The notes under the pieces are model-generated. The model did not search any database. It saw only the letters and a program-made list of their open reading frames with translations, and was not told the origin of the DNA. This document shows, piece after piece, positions 22,349 through 32,927 of a stretch of 64,000 nt of DNA. Every line of letters begins with the position of its first letter. Within the stretch, counting starts at the first letter, position 1. The position numbers were made by a program, and so were the translations under genes. Location of the stretch: contig JAAVTG010000620.1 in the NCBI GenBank assembly GCA_011947345.1, positions 372,001 through 436,000 on the forward strand, given 5' to 3'. The DNA comes from Phytophthora quininea (lineage: Eukaryota > Oomycota > Peronosporomycetes > Peronosporales > Peronosporaceae).

Positions 22349-22699
22349 CTTAATTGCACATGTAGAGCATTTCAATGAGACCGTGTGCGGATAGTTCCAG
22401 GTCACTCTGCTTACATCACGCACCAAGCGAGGTCCCAGAAAAATGATTGCACCGGGGAAACATGACATAGCTGGAACCGAACTCTGTATTGGAAAGCAAT
22501 GGCGATGACTCGACCCAAACTTGTGTGAACTTGTAGTTGCAAACGGTCTGACGTTGCTGACCAGAAGAAGGTGTGGAAAGCCTTTTTGTGATCTAAGTCC
22601 AGGCAAACAACTTTGACTTGCCTTAAATTTGTCTGCTGGTCAAACCCGTGAACAAAGTGGCAAATGTTGTTTGAATAGAGCACGCGATGAACTCCATGA

Positions 22700-22893
22700 G
22701 ACCAGATACTATACTATTCCTGCCGGACGGAAAACCGCATGACGACTGGATTCCTTTCTTCAATCAGGATGAACCATCCTCGACAAGCCCCCACGAGTTT
22801 GCTGGATTAAAGATCGAAAATGACAATATCTTGAACACCTTGGCAGACATCACCAGTGGGCAAAAAGTGTTTGCTAGCAGCACAATGCCAAGA
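22700..22893 (+). pseudogene. Decayed, internally deleted fragment of an LtaS-like gene
   Basis: The plus strand between LtaS-like genes 2 and 3 encodes NILNTLADIT (22820-22855), matching YDILNTLADITGVP of the family. It then jumps directly to sequence like the family's last codons: TGTTTGCTAGCAGCACAATGC here against TGTTTGCTAGCTGCAGAGTGC in copy 2. About 120 codons between these points are missing. A DDW..F string near 22740 may match DDWDKFLP. No start, TM region or catalytic residue survives. The orientation is opposite to genes 2 and 3. Confidence 0.65.
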
Positions 22894-22934
22894 CGCTTAA
22901 ATACATGAAGGTTTAGCATTGACAAACTGAACCA

Positions 22935-24072
22935 TTAATGAGGCTGAGGGATGACTTCCTTCTTTGGGATCTTGCGGAATATCCACATGACTACCCACAC
23001 GCACAGCACCTGCGGCAAAATCTCGTGAATTCTTAACCACCGCGTCATTTCATGAAACTGCACTCACCTGAAAAACATGAAGCATGTTTACACTCGTCAT
23101 CACCGTCTCACAAAGCCTACCGTTCGCGCACGACAGCTCCACCGGCTCACTCGAAGCTCGAGAGACGGCCATGTAGATTTGGCCAGCAATTACGACAAGA
23201 GAGACTGCCTCCGCGACAACCAAGATTTTGCGGATCTTGGCTGCGTGTCCGCTCTGAGGATGCTGTGGAACGTACCTGGGCTCATTTATCACGGGCACTC
23301 CGTCTTCATCGTCGCTCAAGACCATATTGAACGATCGGTTCGCCATCGTTCGTTCTAATAGTGACGGCATCCGGAGTTTTCTCAGTCGCTCGTACGCTTG
23401 CAATTTCGTCAGCACTTGCAGTCCGTAGATCAAAAAGCTGCCGCTGATGATCAGAAGCATGCAGGCGCTACCGAGCAGTTCTTCGTACACCAAATTTACC
23501 GGTTGGAAGCCTTTGTACGCGAACAGACAGATATCATTGGCCGAGTAGAAGAACCACACCACGATGATCGCCCCTCTCTCCAAGATCTGGAGGTGAGCGA
23601 GTCTATCCATGATCGCTGCACCCTGCTGGATAATATTTGCCCAGTACCCCAATGCTAGAATGCTACAGTAGATCGTCGACCATAAAACTTATTAGCTCTC
23701 CGTCAGTAAATTCAAAGTTCAAGACACGTACTACACAGAATAGAGAGCGGCGGTGCACGTGTCCGATAGGAGCCCGAACATCGGCAACGGAATAACGTGA
23801 CCGTAACTTCCAGGGTCGATGCCTCGAACCACGACGGTGGCTGATGCGTACGTGCAAAAGAGAAAGTTGGCTCTCTGCAGTGGAGACCCGTCGTATTGAA
23901 GACAACGAGTATACATGGCGGCGCTAGCAATGAGGCACGCAGCACCGACGACGAAGTAGGCGATCTGGTAGTTCCGGTACGAGATTGGGTCGTACGACGA
24001 CAATGTCCGCACGCAGCCTGCTGCAGTTTGGGCGAGCCCGAAGTCGCATGTAGCGTCCGTTATGTTCGACAT
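22935..24072 (-). CDS. Oomycete multi-span membrane protein, function unknown
   Basis: Three exons: 24072-23732, 23662-23068, 23009-22935; introns 69 and 58 nt. The joined frame is intact at 336 residues. It has about seven hydrophobic segments, e.g. IAYFVVGAACLIASAAMY, LLGSACMLLIISGSFLIYG, ILVVAEAVSLVVIAGQIYM and VLCVWVVMWIF, with an extracellular-type Cys-containing N-terminus and a cytosolic acidic loop (LSDDEDGVPVINEP). The topology resembles 7TM proteins such as the TOM1/TOM3 or receptor-like groups, but I recognise no diagnostic motif. It sits between two LtaS-like genes on the same strand; any functional link is only positional. Confidence 0.7.
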
Positions 24073-24300
24073 GGGCGCTCCTAGTTGAGTGTTGTCTGCT
24101 TGACCGTCAATTCCGATCTGGTCGCATTGGATGAATTCTCCTGGTCGACATGGTGCATTCCGATCGGCCAGGAAGCTGAGACCGTCGCGTCTTGGTGAGC
24201 GAGCACTTTACTCGGTCCCACAGCTGTCAGTAGTGAGACCCCAGCTTGTCGTGTGAAGAACAGTACACGTTGTGAATAAAATACTCCTTCATTGTTCGCT
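24073..24300. other. Short intergenic region
   Basis: 228 bp between the membrane-protein start and the LtaS-like 3 stop. No gene or repeat was recognised; it presumably holds the promoter of the membrane-protein gene. Confidence 0.5.
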
Positions 24301-26729
24301 CTAACATGTCGCCTTGAACAGACATTTCTTCTCCCAACGCTGCTTGTAATATTCCGTGATGCGGCGACCATTTTCTCGCCACGCTAACCACTCGGCCTGC
24401 TCTTGCGGAGTGAGGTCCGGGAACAGATCAGTGCCCATATCGTGATCAGCACGAGCATCGTGCAGCAGCACGGCCTTGGCACTACGATCGTAGCGCAGAC
24501 GCTCCGTCCCTCGAATCACGGCCATTTTCCGACTCGGGTTACTGCTGTACACTGCCCTCTCACCGTATCTAACTCGACGCTTAAGCGAGCGACCGACTCC
24601 ATCCTGCAGGAATCCCTCCTTCGGAACGCCAACAATGTCGGCCAGAGTGTTAAACATGTCGTATTGCTCCGTAGCGTCCTTAATCCGCAGTCCCACCGCG
24701 TCACCAAGGCGGCCTTCAGCGATGAGAGCGCCAGCGACGTGCATGACCGAGACGTCTCGAGCTTCGGGGATGTAATTGCCAGCCTCGGGGCTTGACCATG
24801 ATCCCCCACTACCACCACAATGGTGTCGTTTAGGATACCTGCGGCGGACATGCGGTCCATGAATTTGCCAAACTCCATGTCGGAGAAGTAGCGCATCTCC
24901 ATGTAGTCTCGAACGACTCCGGCGTTTCCTTCGTCCTCATAGAGAGCGGAGAAGTCGGGTTTCTCGGCATTTGAGTACCATAAAGGTCGCTCATCGTAGG
25001 CTACATGGCTGGAGATCGTGTAGTGCGTGAGGAAGAGCGGCTTCTTGGCTCTTCCCTTCTTCATCCGCTCGGTCTGCTCCTTTGTCTTGTTCACCATCAG
25101 GTCTCCCAAGATCTGGTAGCTCACGTCGTCGTGCACTCCCCAGTAGAGCTCCCGGTGCTCCTTGCCCTTCCACATATCCTGCGTAATGCCCAGGTCGCTC
25201 TCCGCGATCTTCTTCATCTCGTCGCGCCCCCATACAGTATCGAAGCCGTGCGAAGGGATGAACGTGTCCCAGTCGTCGTAGTCGGTCTTGCACCCGGTCG
25301 TGAAGAACGGCTCGTAGCCTTTAGCTTTAAAGAACTGCGGTAGTCCATCCAGCTGGTAGTTCTTCTTGCCGCCACTCATCCCTGAGTCGGCCACGCTGTC
25401 GTACGGGACTTGGCCGAACAGCAAACTCTCGACCGAGCGACTCGTCCGCCAGCTCGACCACATGTTGGTAAACGCCACGCCACGCTTCGCCCACTTGTCG
25501 AACTCGGGCACGACAGTGCCATTCCAGCCCTTGAAGAGGTTGGAAGGGTCGTCCTCCCCGACAAGGTAGTGCGAGTCGTGGAAGCGGAACGACTCCACCA
25601 CAATCATGATCACGTTGGGCGGGTTGTCATCCGAGACGCTCACGTCAAAGGCCAGATCGCCGTGGAATCCAGTCGTCCGTCGGTAGAGTGAGTCGTCCCG
25701 AAACAGGTTGTAGTCCTCCGTCGCTGAGTGGATGTACGTCTTGGCAGAGTCGATCGTCCCGTCCGAAATTAACGGCACGAATCCCTGCGACGACACAAAC
25801 AGAGCCCTCACAAACAGCTCGTTCAACGTCGCGTTCAGAGCTGTGTAGGCCACCAACGCCGAGCAGGCCTGACTGACACCCAGCACAAGAGCCGGCAGAA
25901 TCACCAGCGCCCCCACCACCACGATGGCCTGAGCTTGTCGACCGTATCGCTGCACGTGCTCCTTCTCCACCACAATGTCCACCACGCCTTCCTCCAGTTT
26001 GCCGTCGCAAAATTCCCCACTGGTTGGAGACTTGGCTACCTGCTCGTACCTCTGCGTCTTGGCCCAGCTGAAATACCTGCCTGCTACTTTCATGACTGCC
26101 ACCGTCGGACTCCACCTCGTGAGGTTGGCCCAGTCCGCCGTCGCGCGCACAAGGGCGAAGAGTGTGGCCGTGACGACCGCCATGGAGGCACTGAAGTAGG
26201 CCGCGTCCACCTCTGCGCGGGAGATCTCGGCGGCGCTGGCGTTGTTCTTCTCGTGGATGGCCATGGCCACCAGGTCAAAATTGAAGCGCATGCCTCGGAT
26301 CCGCACGAGCAGCAAGTCGGCCACGAACGGCACGGCCATGAGCCCAAACAGCAGCCACGAGATGGCGAACGTCGTCACGCGTGACAGGATGACGCGGTTT
26401 CTGCTCGGAGGCTTCTGGAGCTTCTGGAGCTGCTGCGTCACTTCCTCTTCCGACTCTGGTTCCTGGTTCGCATTTGTTGCGGTTAACCACTTGGCGATTT
26501 GGTCGTCGACCGCCCACAGAGTGAAGGCCAGGAACGTGGCGCAGACCAAGTCCTGAAGTAGCCCCAGCAGCATTGCGGCCGTCTCGACGTCCAGCTGGCA
26601 GTCCTTGTCCGTGCCGTACATGGTGATGAGCGCGTGCAGCGTCGAGAGGCGGTAGAGCGAGAAGAAGGCCACGACCACCACGTAGACGAAGGCCCAGCCC
26701 AGCCACGGCTGCGGTCGTGTCCTTGTCAT
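24301..26729 (-). CDS. LtaS-like membrane protein 3
   Basis: Third family member, about 809 residues with one missing base near 24790 (CCCC run just after GDHGQAP). It starts at MTRTRPQPWLGW, which aligns with the other two N-termini. The frame is open further upstream, but that sequence is not shared. Five hydrophobic segments are followed by the catalytic domain with IVVESFRF, WRTSRSVES, HYTISSHVAY and VVGDHGQAP. It is more divergent than copies 1 and 2 (for example GRSLKRRVRYGERAVYS against GRSLKRNVTFGERVVYS). The SSHTPF motif is SSHVAY here, though the His is kept. The C-terminus ends FKATC. Confidence 0.85.
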
Positions 26730-26756
26730 CCTGACCTGATGTCTGGTGTCGAGCTG

Positions 26757-26772
26757 GCGAGATGGAGACTGA
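26757..26772 (-). promoter_or_regulatory. Initiator-like site of LtaS-like gene 3
   Basis: Minus-strand TCAGTCTCCATCTCGC agrees with TCAYTYYNCAWTTT at 11 of 14 positions and lies about 40 nt before the ATG at 26729. It supports that start over upstream in-frame ATGs. Confidence 0.5.
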
Positions 26773-27334
26773 CGTTGTTGTCGTTTGCCGTTCGAATCGG
26801 GATTGCTCCTGCGATTTGTATAGAGAGGCTCCGTGGCGCAAGCACGCCACGACATGATCCATGGGATCCTCGGAACAGGAATATATCTTGGTTTGTATGT
26901 GGAATGGCCATGGATGCATTCTTCCCGAGAGGATATATCGCCTTGGAATTGGATTTCCGTCAATCGCATTGATTTCGGACGCAACGTGACTTGCCCTCAG
27001 TATGGTTGTAAACATGATGGGTTCAAAAGCGTTCCACAATCATGAGACAGCACCACGTTTGTTGAGCGCGGCCACCATGGCCATTGACTCGAAGGCAATG
27101 GCCATGACCCGGGTGTTGGGCATTGGCATTGGCATTGGCATTGGCGTTGGCATTGTCTAGACACGGCAGAGCTGACTCACTGGACTAAAAGGAAACGCTG
27201 CCGGTTTCGTGACTAAAATCCGCTCGACACATTGCTCGTACCCATCGCCTGGATTCACTGCTGACGTGGTTGCACAACAGGATATCTAGGCCCTTCGTGC
27301 AGTTCAAGAAAGACAGATTTGTGCGGATGTGATA
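26773..27334. other. Intergenic region upstream of LtaS-like gene 3
   Basis: About 560 bp with no supported gene. Apart from the hexanucleotide repeat at 27119-27154, nothing structured was seen. The transposon described next begins at 27335. Confidence 0.5.
27119..27154. repeat. Hexanucleotide microsatellite (GGCATT)6
   Basis: Six tandem GGCATT units, the fifth being GGCGTT. Non-coding context. Confidence 0.9.
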
Positions 27335-28536
27335 CAGTCACACTCTCTACTTGACAGGCGTTTGGGCCGCTGAAAATGGTTCCTTCACGTAGAGGATCGG
27401 TCAAATTGAGGAGAAGCTTTTATTTCATGTACGTGGTTAAGGCTGCAAGAAGATGTCCATTGTTGTTTGGCGCCTTCTGTGAACTAACTGCATCTTGCTT
27501 GTTGTGGTATGCTCAAGATCGTTTGTTGTTCTCGGCTTGTATCACCAGCACACTGAAAAAGAAAAGCAAACAACTCCAAGCAATGCTTCAACGCAACTGA
27601 AGCTGGTATGGGAGGTTCTTCTGTGTCTTCCTCGCTGTCAGAAATGCTCAGTGTCTCTGTATCATCCACAGGAGGCTCGTGGATATCCCCACTTGCATCC
27701 ACTCCAATGTACTCCTCCACACTTTAGTTTATGTTCATGCTGGACATCATTCGAGCTAAATCATCGAGCACAACTTTGTCGACGGCTGTCACAGTCCCAT
27801 TAGAACTGTGGTGTTGAGACGGACAAAAGTAGCAACAGAAACCACAAAGCGGGAGTTTAAAGCAAATACACTTCGTTATTTTCTCCAACAGTCACAAGAT
27901 CTCGTTTACATCTTGTCGTCGAGCAGCTTCCTGTTGCTCTCCAACTCGCTTCCTCAACGCTAAAGTGACCGTAAAGGCCTTCGACACCGGATAAGTTCTA
28001 TCTGGAGTGGAGTCGACCATATTTACAACAACGGCCCCAGAATAATCTTCAGCGTTTCGACTGTTTGCCATAGTTGCTCCATCGACAATTCTTGCTTTTG
28101 CCCAGCAATTTTGAATGCATCGAATGACTAACCGTGCTAATGCTGATAGTCTTCTTGAAAGTGGCACACATCCATTCGATGACCTCGGCGTGCTGCATGG
28201 TAGGATATCGCCTGCACTCTAAATTGACTTGGAGCTTCTCTTCTTGAGTTAGCGTGGGAGCAACACTAGCAGGAGCCATCTTCCGGGCTGGAAGTCGTGC
28301 GATATGACTCGATTCGTGCGGGATCGAGTGTAAACCACACGATTTGATTGGCGTGCAGTTGTTCATTTAGCGAGGGGAACTGCCAAACCTTGCTGTCAGA
28401 TAGCGGATAAAGGGGTGTGGGTGCAAGTAGAGGAGTAGCATAATGAAACCTGTAGTGTTCGGTTTGGACAGCGAGGTCTCTGTCAACTAGAGATGATTTC
28501 GGCAATGGAAGGGGTCCATTTAAAGAGGTGTGACTG
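27335..28536. mobile_element. Non-autonomous pogo/Tc1-mariner-type DNA transposon
   Basis: The ends are CAGTCACACTCTCTAC (27335) and, reversed, CAGTCACACCTCTTTA (28536). The outer nine bases are identical, with a related CTCT block inside. Both ends are flanked by TA (27333-27334 and 28537-28538), the target duplication of this superfamily. The 1.2-kb length is too short for a full pogo-type element, but remnants of a transposase are present on the minus strand. The ends are better preserved than the coding part. Confidence 0.7.
27484..28279 (-). pseudogene. Transposase remnants (CENP-B/pogo-like helix-turn-helix and acidic tail)
   Basis: From the ATG at 28279 the minus strand encodes MAPASVAPTLTQEEKLQVN and then PTMQHAEVIEWMCATF and ISISTVSHSM. 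This resembles the N-terminal DNA-binding helices of CENP-B/pogo transposases. After about 75 codons the frame is lost. A later fragment (27720-27484) is acidic and resembles the C-terminal tail of such proteins (TETLSISDSEEDTEEPP, then ALKHCLELFAFLFQ). The DDE catalytic core is not recognisable. It is bounded by the terminal repeats of the element. Confidence 0.45.
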
Positions 28537-29184
28537 TACCAACTTTGCTGGAATAGCCTCCCGAGGACCAACGTGCAAGCTGTCTCCTTCACCGTCTTCT
28601 TGCCTGAGTTTGAATTCTTCGCGAGAATTGCAGCAGGTTGCAGGTTCCTCACCGACCTGCACAAGATCAATCTATCAAGTGCGTCAGCAACTCATTGAGG
28701 CGGTGTTCATACAACTCCCCGTAAAAACAACTGCTCGTAGACGGCAACACCATCATCATTGCTCCCTGTCTCCGGGATAATCGTGGTAAAAGCAAGAATC
28801 GCTCGTTCTTTCGTGGAGATCCCCTTGGGTGCAGTAGTCTCCACATACCCCGTCGCCGAAACCTTTTTCAGTTTTCAAGTCGCAGAGTGCGGAAAGCGAG
28901 GCTACAGCATCGACGGAAATTGTGAACGCTAGCAACGCATCCCAATGCATGGTCACCACGAGGGACCCAAGGTATCTGATAGCAGGAGCCTTCTCGTCCA
29001 ACAGCGTCCAGGACGACGAATTCACGTCGATCCAATTGGTCCGACCAAAAAAATAGCTTGTCAAGAAACAACAAATATCAGATGCCTTCTTTTGACCCAA
29101 AAGTGGATTCTCGAAAATAGCTTTTTGACTTGGATGCCTTCGGCTGAGTGGCATCTCAATCGCGCACCTTCCAAGCCACCGCCA
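28537..29184. other. Intergenic region, no gene recognised
   Basis: About 650 bp between the transposon and the DHHC gene. Overlapping frames on both strands show no G/C-ending codon bias and no family motif. Confidence 0.5.
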
Positions 29185-30139
29185 ATGGAGTCGCCCCCGC
29201 GAGACAGTCGCAGCGACGTGCCCAGCTCCGTGCTGGGCCAGCAGCGCCACAACGGCTTCGAGCGGCCGTTCTCCAGAGACCAAGTGATCTCGTGGCTGGG
29301 CCACTCGCTGTCTGCGGTCTGCTTCTTGGTCGGAGCTGCTGGGATCTACGTAAGCACCGGCAGGGGCGGCGTCGAGGAAGAAAACACTAGCACTTCCATC
29401 ACCACATTGGTACGGTCACTGCAATTGTGTACTATGAAGTTAAAGGAGGAGGTTTTTGACGTAACTGTGTCAATTGTGTCAACAGACTTTGGTGTCAGTG
29501 GGTACCCACGTCCTCAACGCGCTGGTGCTCGTGGCGTCGTGGAAATCCTGCGAGACAATCGACCCAGCAGCTCCCGTGGAGGACTCACTGCCCAACGGCT
29601 GGTTCGGAGTCCGCTTAGATGGCCCTCGGTGGGAAAAGACGAGATACTGCGCACTCTGTCGGAAGGCGGTGCCCGGTCTGGACCACCACTGCACGTGGCT
29701 GCAGACTTGCATCGGCAAGAACAACTACGCGCAGTTCTTTACGGTGGCGATCACAGGAACCGTGCAATTCGTGCTCCAGGTGGTGTACTCGGCGCTGACG
29801 CTGTGGTGGCTGCACCGCCACCCGCTGGATGACGCCGGCGACTTTGGCTACGCCGTGGAAGGCTGCTTGATCGCGTGCTTGGCCCTCTCTGTGCCGTGCA
29901 TGTTCATGTACTTTGTGTTGCTGGGCTTTCACCTGTATCTCATGGTCCTGGGCTACGGCACGTACGAGTGGATGCTGCGTCGACGCAAAGAGCAGCGTGC
30001 CAAGTTGGAAGCCAAGAAGAAAAAGACCACGACAGCGGAAGTAGATGAGGCCGAAATCAGCTCCGCAAGCACGCGAGACTCCACGCTCGAGTCCGGAGTT
30101 GACCCCAAAGAACGAGAGCGCGAGCTGACGTCTCTGTAA
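29185..30139 (+). CDS. DHHC-type palmitoyltransferase with shortened Cys-rich domain
   Basis: S-acyltransferase family, moving palmitate from acyl-CoA to protein cysteines at Golgi, vacuole or plasma membranes. Exon 1 is 29185-29409 and exon 2 is 29486-30139 (intron 76 nt); 292 residues. An alternative upstream donor (GTAAGC near 29350) would remove about 20 residues of loop. Four hydrophobic segments surround RYCALCRKAVPGLDHHC then TCIGKNNYAQFF. The catalytic DHHC is intact. Only one CxxC pair precedes it, and the usual HCxxC zinc pair between them is missing. The C-terminal tail is charged (KLEAKKKKTTTAEVDEAE). The catalytic Cys and adjacent His suggest activity, but zinc binding must differ from the standard domain. 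Confidence 0.85.
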
Positions 30140-30273
30140 AGCACCACCAGATCAAACAGCAAAAGTAGTTAGGACTCCAACAGTACCATAGCACTGTCCA
30201 CGATAAATATCTCGATCCGAATCAAGCACCAACGTATGCAGCATCTATCTCGCTCTCTTAAATCTTCTCCCGT

Positions 30274-30702
30274 TTATTGCTGCTGCTGGACCTGCTTGAC
30301 GGCCTGCTCGATGCGGGAGCTGAGGTTGGGCAGCAGGCTGATGTGCGAGTCGACGCACTTGTTGACGCAGCCTTCCATGTCCTTCTGCGCACGGGCGATC
30401 TGGGCCTCGCTGGGGCTGCCAGACGCAGGCAGAGAGTCCTGTGCGCGGTCCTGGCAGTCCTGCACGCAGCGCTGGATGCGGTTCTGGAAGTTCTGCATCT
30501 CCTGCTGCATGAACTGGTTCACCTGCTGCGTCGGCATCTGGCAGCGCTCCACGGCCACCGCGAGCTGCTCCGACGACCAGTTCTTGTTCTCGAACACCTT
30601 CGCCGCGCACAGGTAGCCCTCGCGCTGCATGTTGCGCAGCAGGTTGCGGTCCAGGCGGTCCACCATCTTGGTCACGGCATCCTGCAGCTTGCTGTCGGTC
30701 AT
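30274..30702 (-). CDS. FAM136A-like (DUF842) mitochondrial protein
   Basis: Intact 142-residue frame. It carries two pairs of spaced cysteines (CVQDCQDRAQD and CVNKCVDSH, both CX3C) in helical, Gln-rich sequence, plus GYLCAAKVF near residue 30. The twin CX3C layout is that of FAM136A/DUF842 proteins, which are small soluble proteins imported to the mitochondrial intermembrane space. It is divergent from the NCBP3-like gene, with 153 bp between the starts. Confidence 0.85.
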   Translation of the reverse strand: MTDSKLQDAVTKMVDRLDRNLLRNMQREGYLCAAKVFENKNWSSEQLAVAVERCQMPTQQVNQFMQQEMQNFQNRIQRCVQDCQDRAQDSLPASGSPSEAQIARAQKDMEGCVNKCVDSHISLLPNLSSRIEQAVKQVQQQQ

Positions 30703-30830
30703 TGTCGTCGGTCAATCTTTTGTGGCCATGACTGGTTAGTTTAAGGTCTTAATTTAAGGTCCTTCTTCATAGGTGATTTAAGCAATACTGTCGTCACTTC
30801 TCTTCACTTTAACGACACTATGTTTTAATG

Positions 30831-30857
30831 TCATTCCCTTTGATCATTTCCCAATAT
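30831..30857 (+). promoter_or_regulatory. Initiator cluster of the NCBP3-like gene
   Basis: TCATTCC at 30831 is a perfect core. TCATTTCCCAATAT at 30844-30857 matches TCAYTYYNCAWTTT at 13 of 14 positions but overlaps the ATG at 30856. Two further cores, TCACTTC and TCACTTT, lie 25-45 nt upstream. The nearest usable one gives a 5' UTR of roughly 20-25 nt. Confidence 0.6.
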
Positions 30858-32796
30858 GACCGACGCGCCGACCGAGCTGCAGTTGGGCTCCTTGTACGGC
30901 CGCTATAGAGGCTGGCGCAGCGCGTCTCCCCTCCCTCTGCTTCTGATGATGCGCCCCCTTCTCTAGCTGCGATTGTGGTGCAGTTCGAAGCCTGTGCTCG
31001 TGAGGATTTCCGCGTGGGGTTCGCAGCAGCAAGTGAAGACTCTTCCGAGGCCAAGAAGCCCCAGACTGACTGGGTTTATGAAGTAGCAGTAGGCACCAGC
31101 GGCAACACTGAGATTGTGTGGCGTAAGAGTGCGTCCGGCCGCTCCAGGGAGGTGGATCTGGCCAGAGTCTTTGCCGGACGAACCTGCAACGCCAACGACT
31201 TTGTGGCGTACTGGGTCGTCGTGGATCATCTGAGCGGCTCGTTGGCTGCTGGGGTGGGGCACCAAGTGGGCCAGGACGTCCTGGCCACCTGTCAGGACCC
31301 CAACTTCGTGCAGATCTCCCAAACAGCCTTCACGTCCTGGAACTCGTCGGCTTCAGTGCGGAAGATTCAAGTCCACGGAGTCTACGAAGGCCAGCCGGAA
31401 GCTCTGGCGGCTGCAAATGTAGCAGCGATGCCGCCTCCCAGAATGATGGTGCGTGCAGACCCTCTAGGCACGGAGGATCTGCTGACGGCGGAGCAGAGAC
31501 AGCAATACGAAGCAGAGTATTCTGCGTCCAAGCGACGTGCCGAGAGGTTTGGGGCGCCGTTTGCACCGCCCGATGTCAAGAAGTTCTTGGACCCGAGAGA
31601 GATCAGGAAGCTGCAACGCACCGGAGCTATTGTGCCAGGGTTTGCGACGGGGATCGATATCACCAGCCAAGAAGAACAGAGCAAGAGAGAGCAGCGCATG
31701 AAGCGCTTTGATACTCCGCAGTTTGCGGTGGAATACACGACTGAAGTGGCCAGAGCACTGGATCAAGGGATGACGCAGGAGGAATGGGCGGAGAAACAGC
31801 GCGATCAGGAGAAGTTGCGTGCTCGGGCGCAGAAGTTTGGGCTCTCAGCAGAAGAGGATCGCTCACAGCAGGCGCCAGTGGGGCTTGCTCCGGCGTCTGC
31901 TAAAGTTGGTCGCGAGAGATGTGATGTTAAGGCCTCTGTGGTGGAAGGAGCAGCTGTGGCTTTCCGTGACGACTCCTTGCACATGTACTCGCTAGACGAG
32001 CGTTTCCAGCAGGTGCGAACGAGCGACGTAATGGAGTACTTTGTTGGCTATGGTCCAGCCTATGTCGAATGGATCAACGACAGCTCGTGCACTGTGGTCT
32101 TCCAAGATCACTTCACAGCAGGACGAGCACTCATTGCGCTCAGTCAAGAACTGCCAGTGCAAATGCTAAAGCAAAAGAAAGAGAAGAAAGCGACGGAAGA
32201 TGCATCAGCAGCGTCAGCATCAGAGAAGACGTCGAGATGGCAGATGTCGACGCCTCCGCTGACAATGACTCGGCGACTGCCATGGAGGAAGATGACCTGG
32301 AGGAAGAGGTCCCTGATGTCTCCTTCAATCGATCAGAGTGGCGCATGGGAAACGCTATCGGTAGCAGCTCTCAACCCCGTGAGAAGAAGTGGCGCATCCT
32401 CCTGCGCAAGGCCACTGACGACGACTTCCCGCCTGAAAAGACCCCAAGAAGGGCATGTACCATTCGCGCAGCAGCCACGAGCACTCCACTCGTGGAAATC
32501 ACCGTCGCAACGATCGTGAGTATGGATCGTCATCACGCTCGCGCAGCAGCCGCTCTCGTGCTCACCCGTATGGATTCCATGAGGACCGTCGAGGCGAAGA
32601 ACCGTCCGGCGGTCGACGCCGCCGCAACAAGGGCGAAAGTCGTGATACTGGTAAGCCGTCGAACCGAATTCGTGTGAACCCCGACGGCTCCATCAACATC
32701 GTCCGCGGTGAGATGGCGGCATCAACCTCTGAGGCAGCGGCGGATAGCAAACCTGCCGATTCCGTAAAGACAGAGGCAGCAGCGGCAGCCGAATAA
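30856..32796 (+). CDS. FAMeT-type N-terminal domain fused to an NCBP3-like cap-binding region
   Basis: About 647 residues after restoring three missing bases (near 30930, 32228, 32450). Residues about 40-165 resemble the farnesoic acid O-methyltransferase-like beta-sandwich: RVGFAAAS..VYEVAVGTSGNTEIVW, then DFVAYWVVVDHLSGSLAAGVG. The middle has repeated R..RFG motifs (KRRAERFGAPF, RARAQKFGL). Residues about 370-430 match the NCBP3 RRM-like domain (SLHMYSLDE, YVEWINDSSCTVVF), where WLDD-type residues contact the cap. Next come KWRILLRKATDDDFPPE and an Arg/Ser-rich tail. NCBP3 binds the mRNA cap with NCBP1 and aids mRNA export, so a nuclear mRNA role is likely. The added N-terminal domain is unusual. 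Confidence 0.72.
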
Positions 32797-32927
32797 CTTT
32801 GTGTAGGCCTCCCACCTTGCTTTCCAGCGGTACAAACGAGAAGCATAGATAGAAACTCGAGCCGAACCAGGTCGCTGAGTCAGCTCATGACGATAATTAC
32901 CGCTAATGCGTTGTTGTGAAATGCTAT

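Noticed and set aside
28756..29304. 182-codon minus-strand frame upstream of the DHHC gene
   Set aside because: No motif, no codon bias, and it overlaps the start of the DHHC gene on the other strand.
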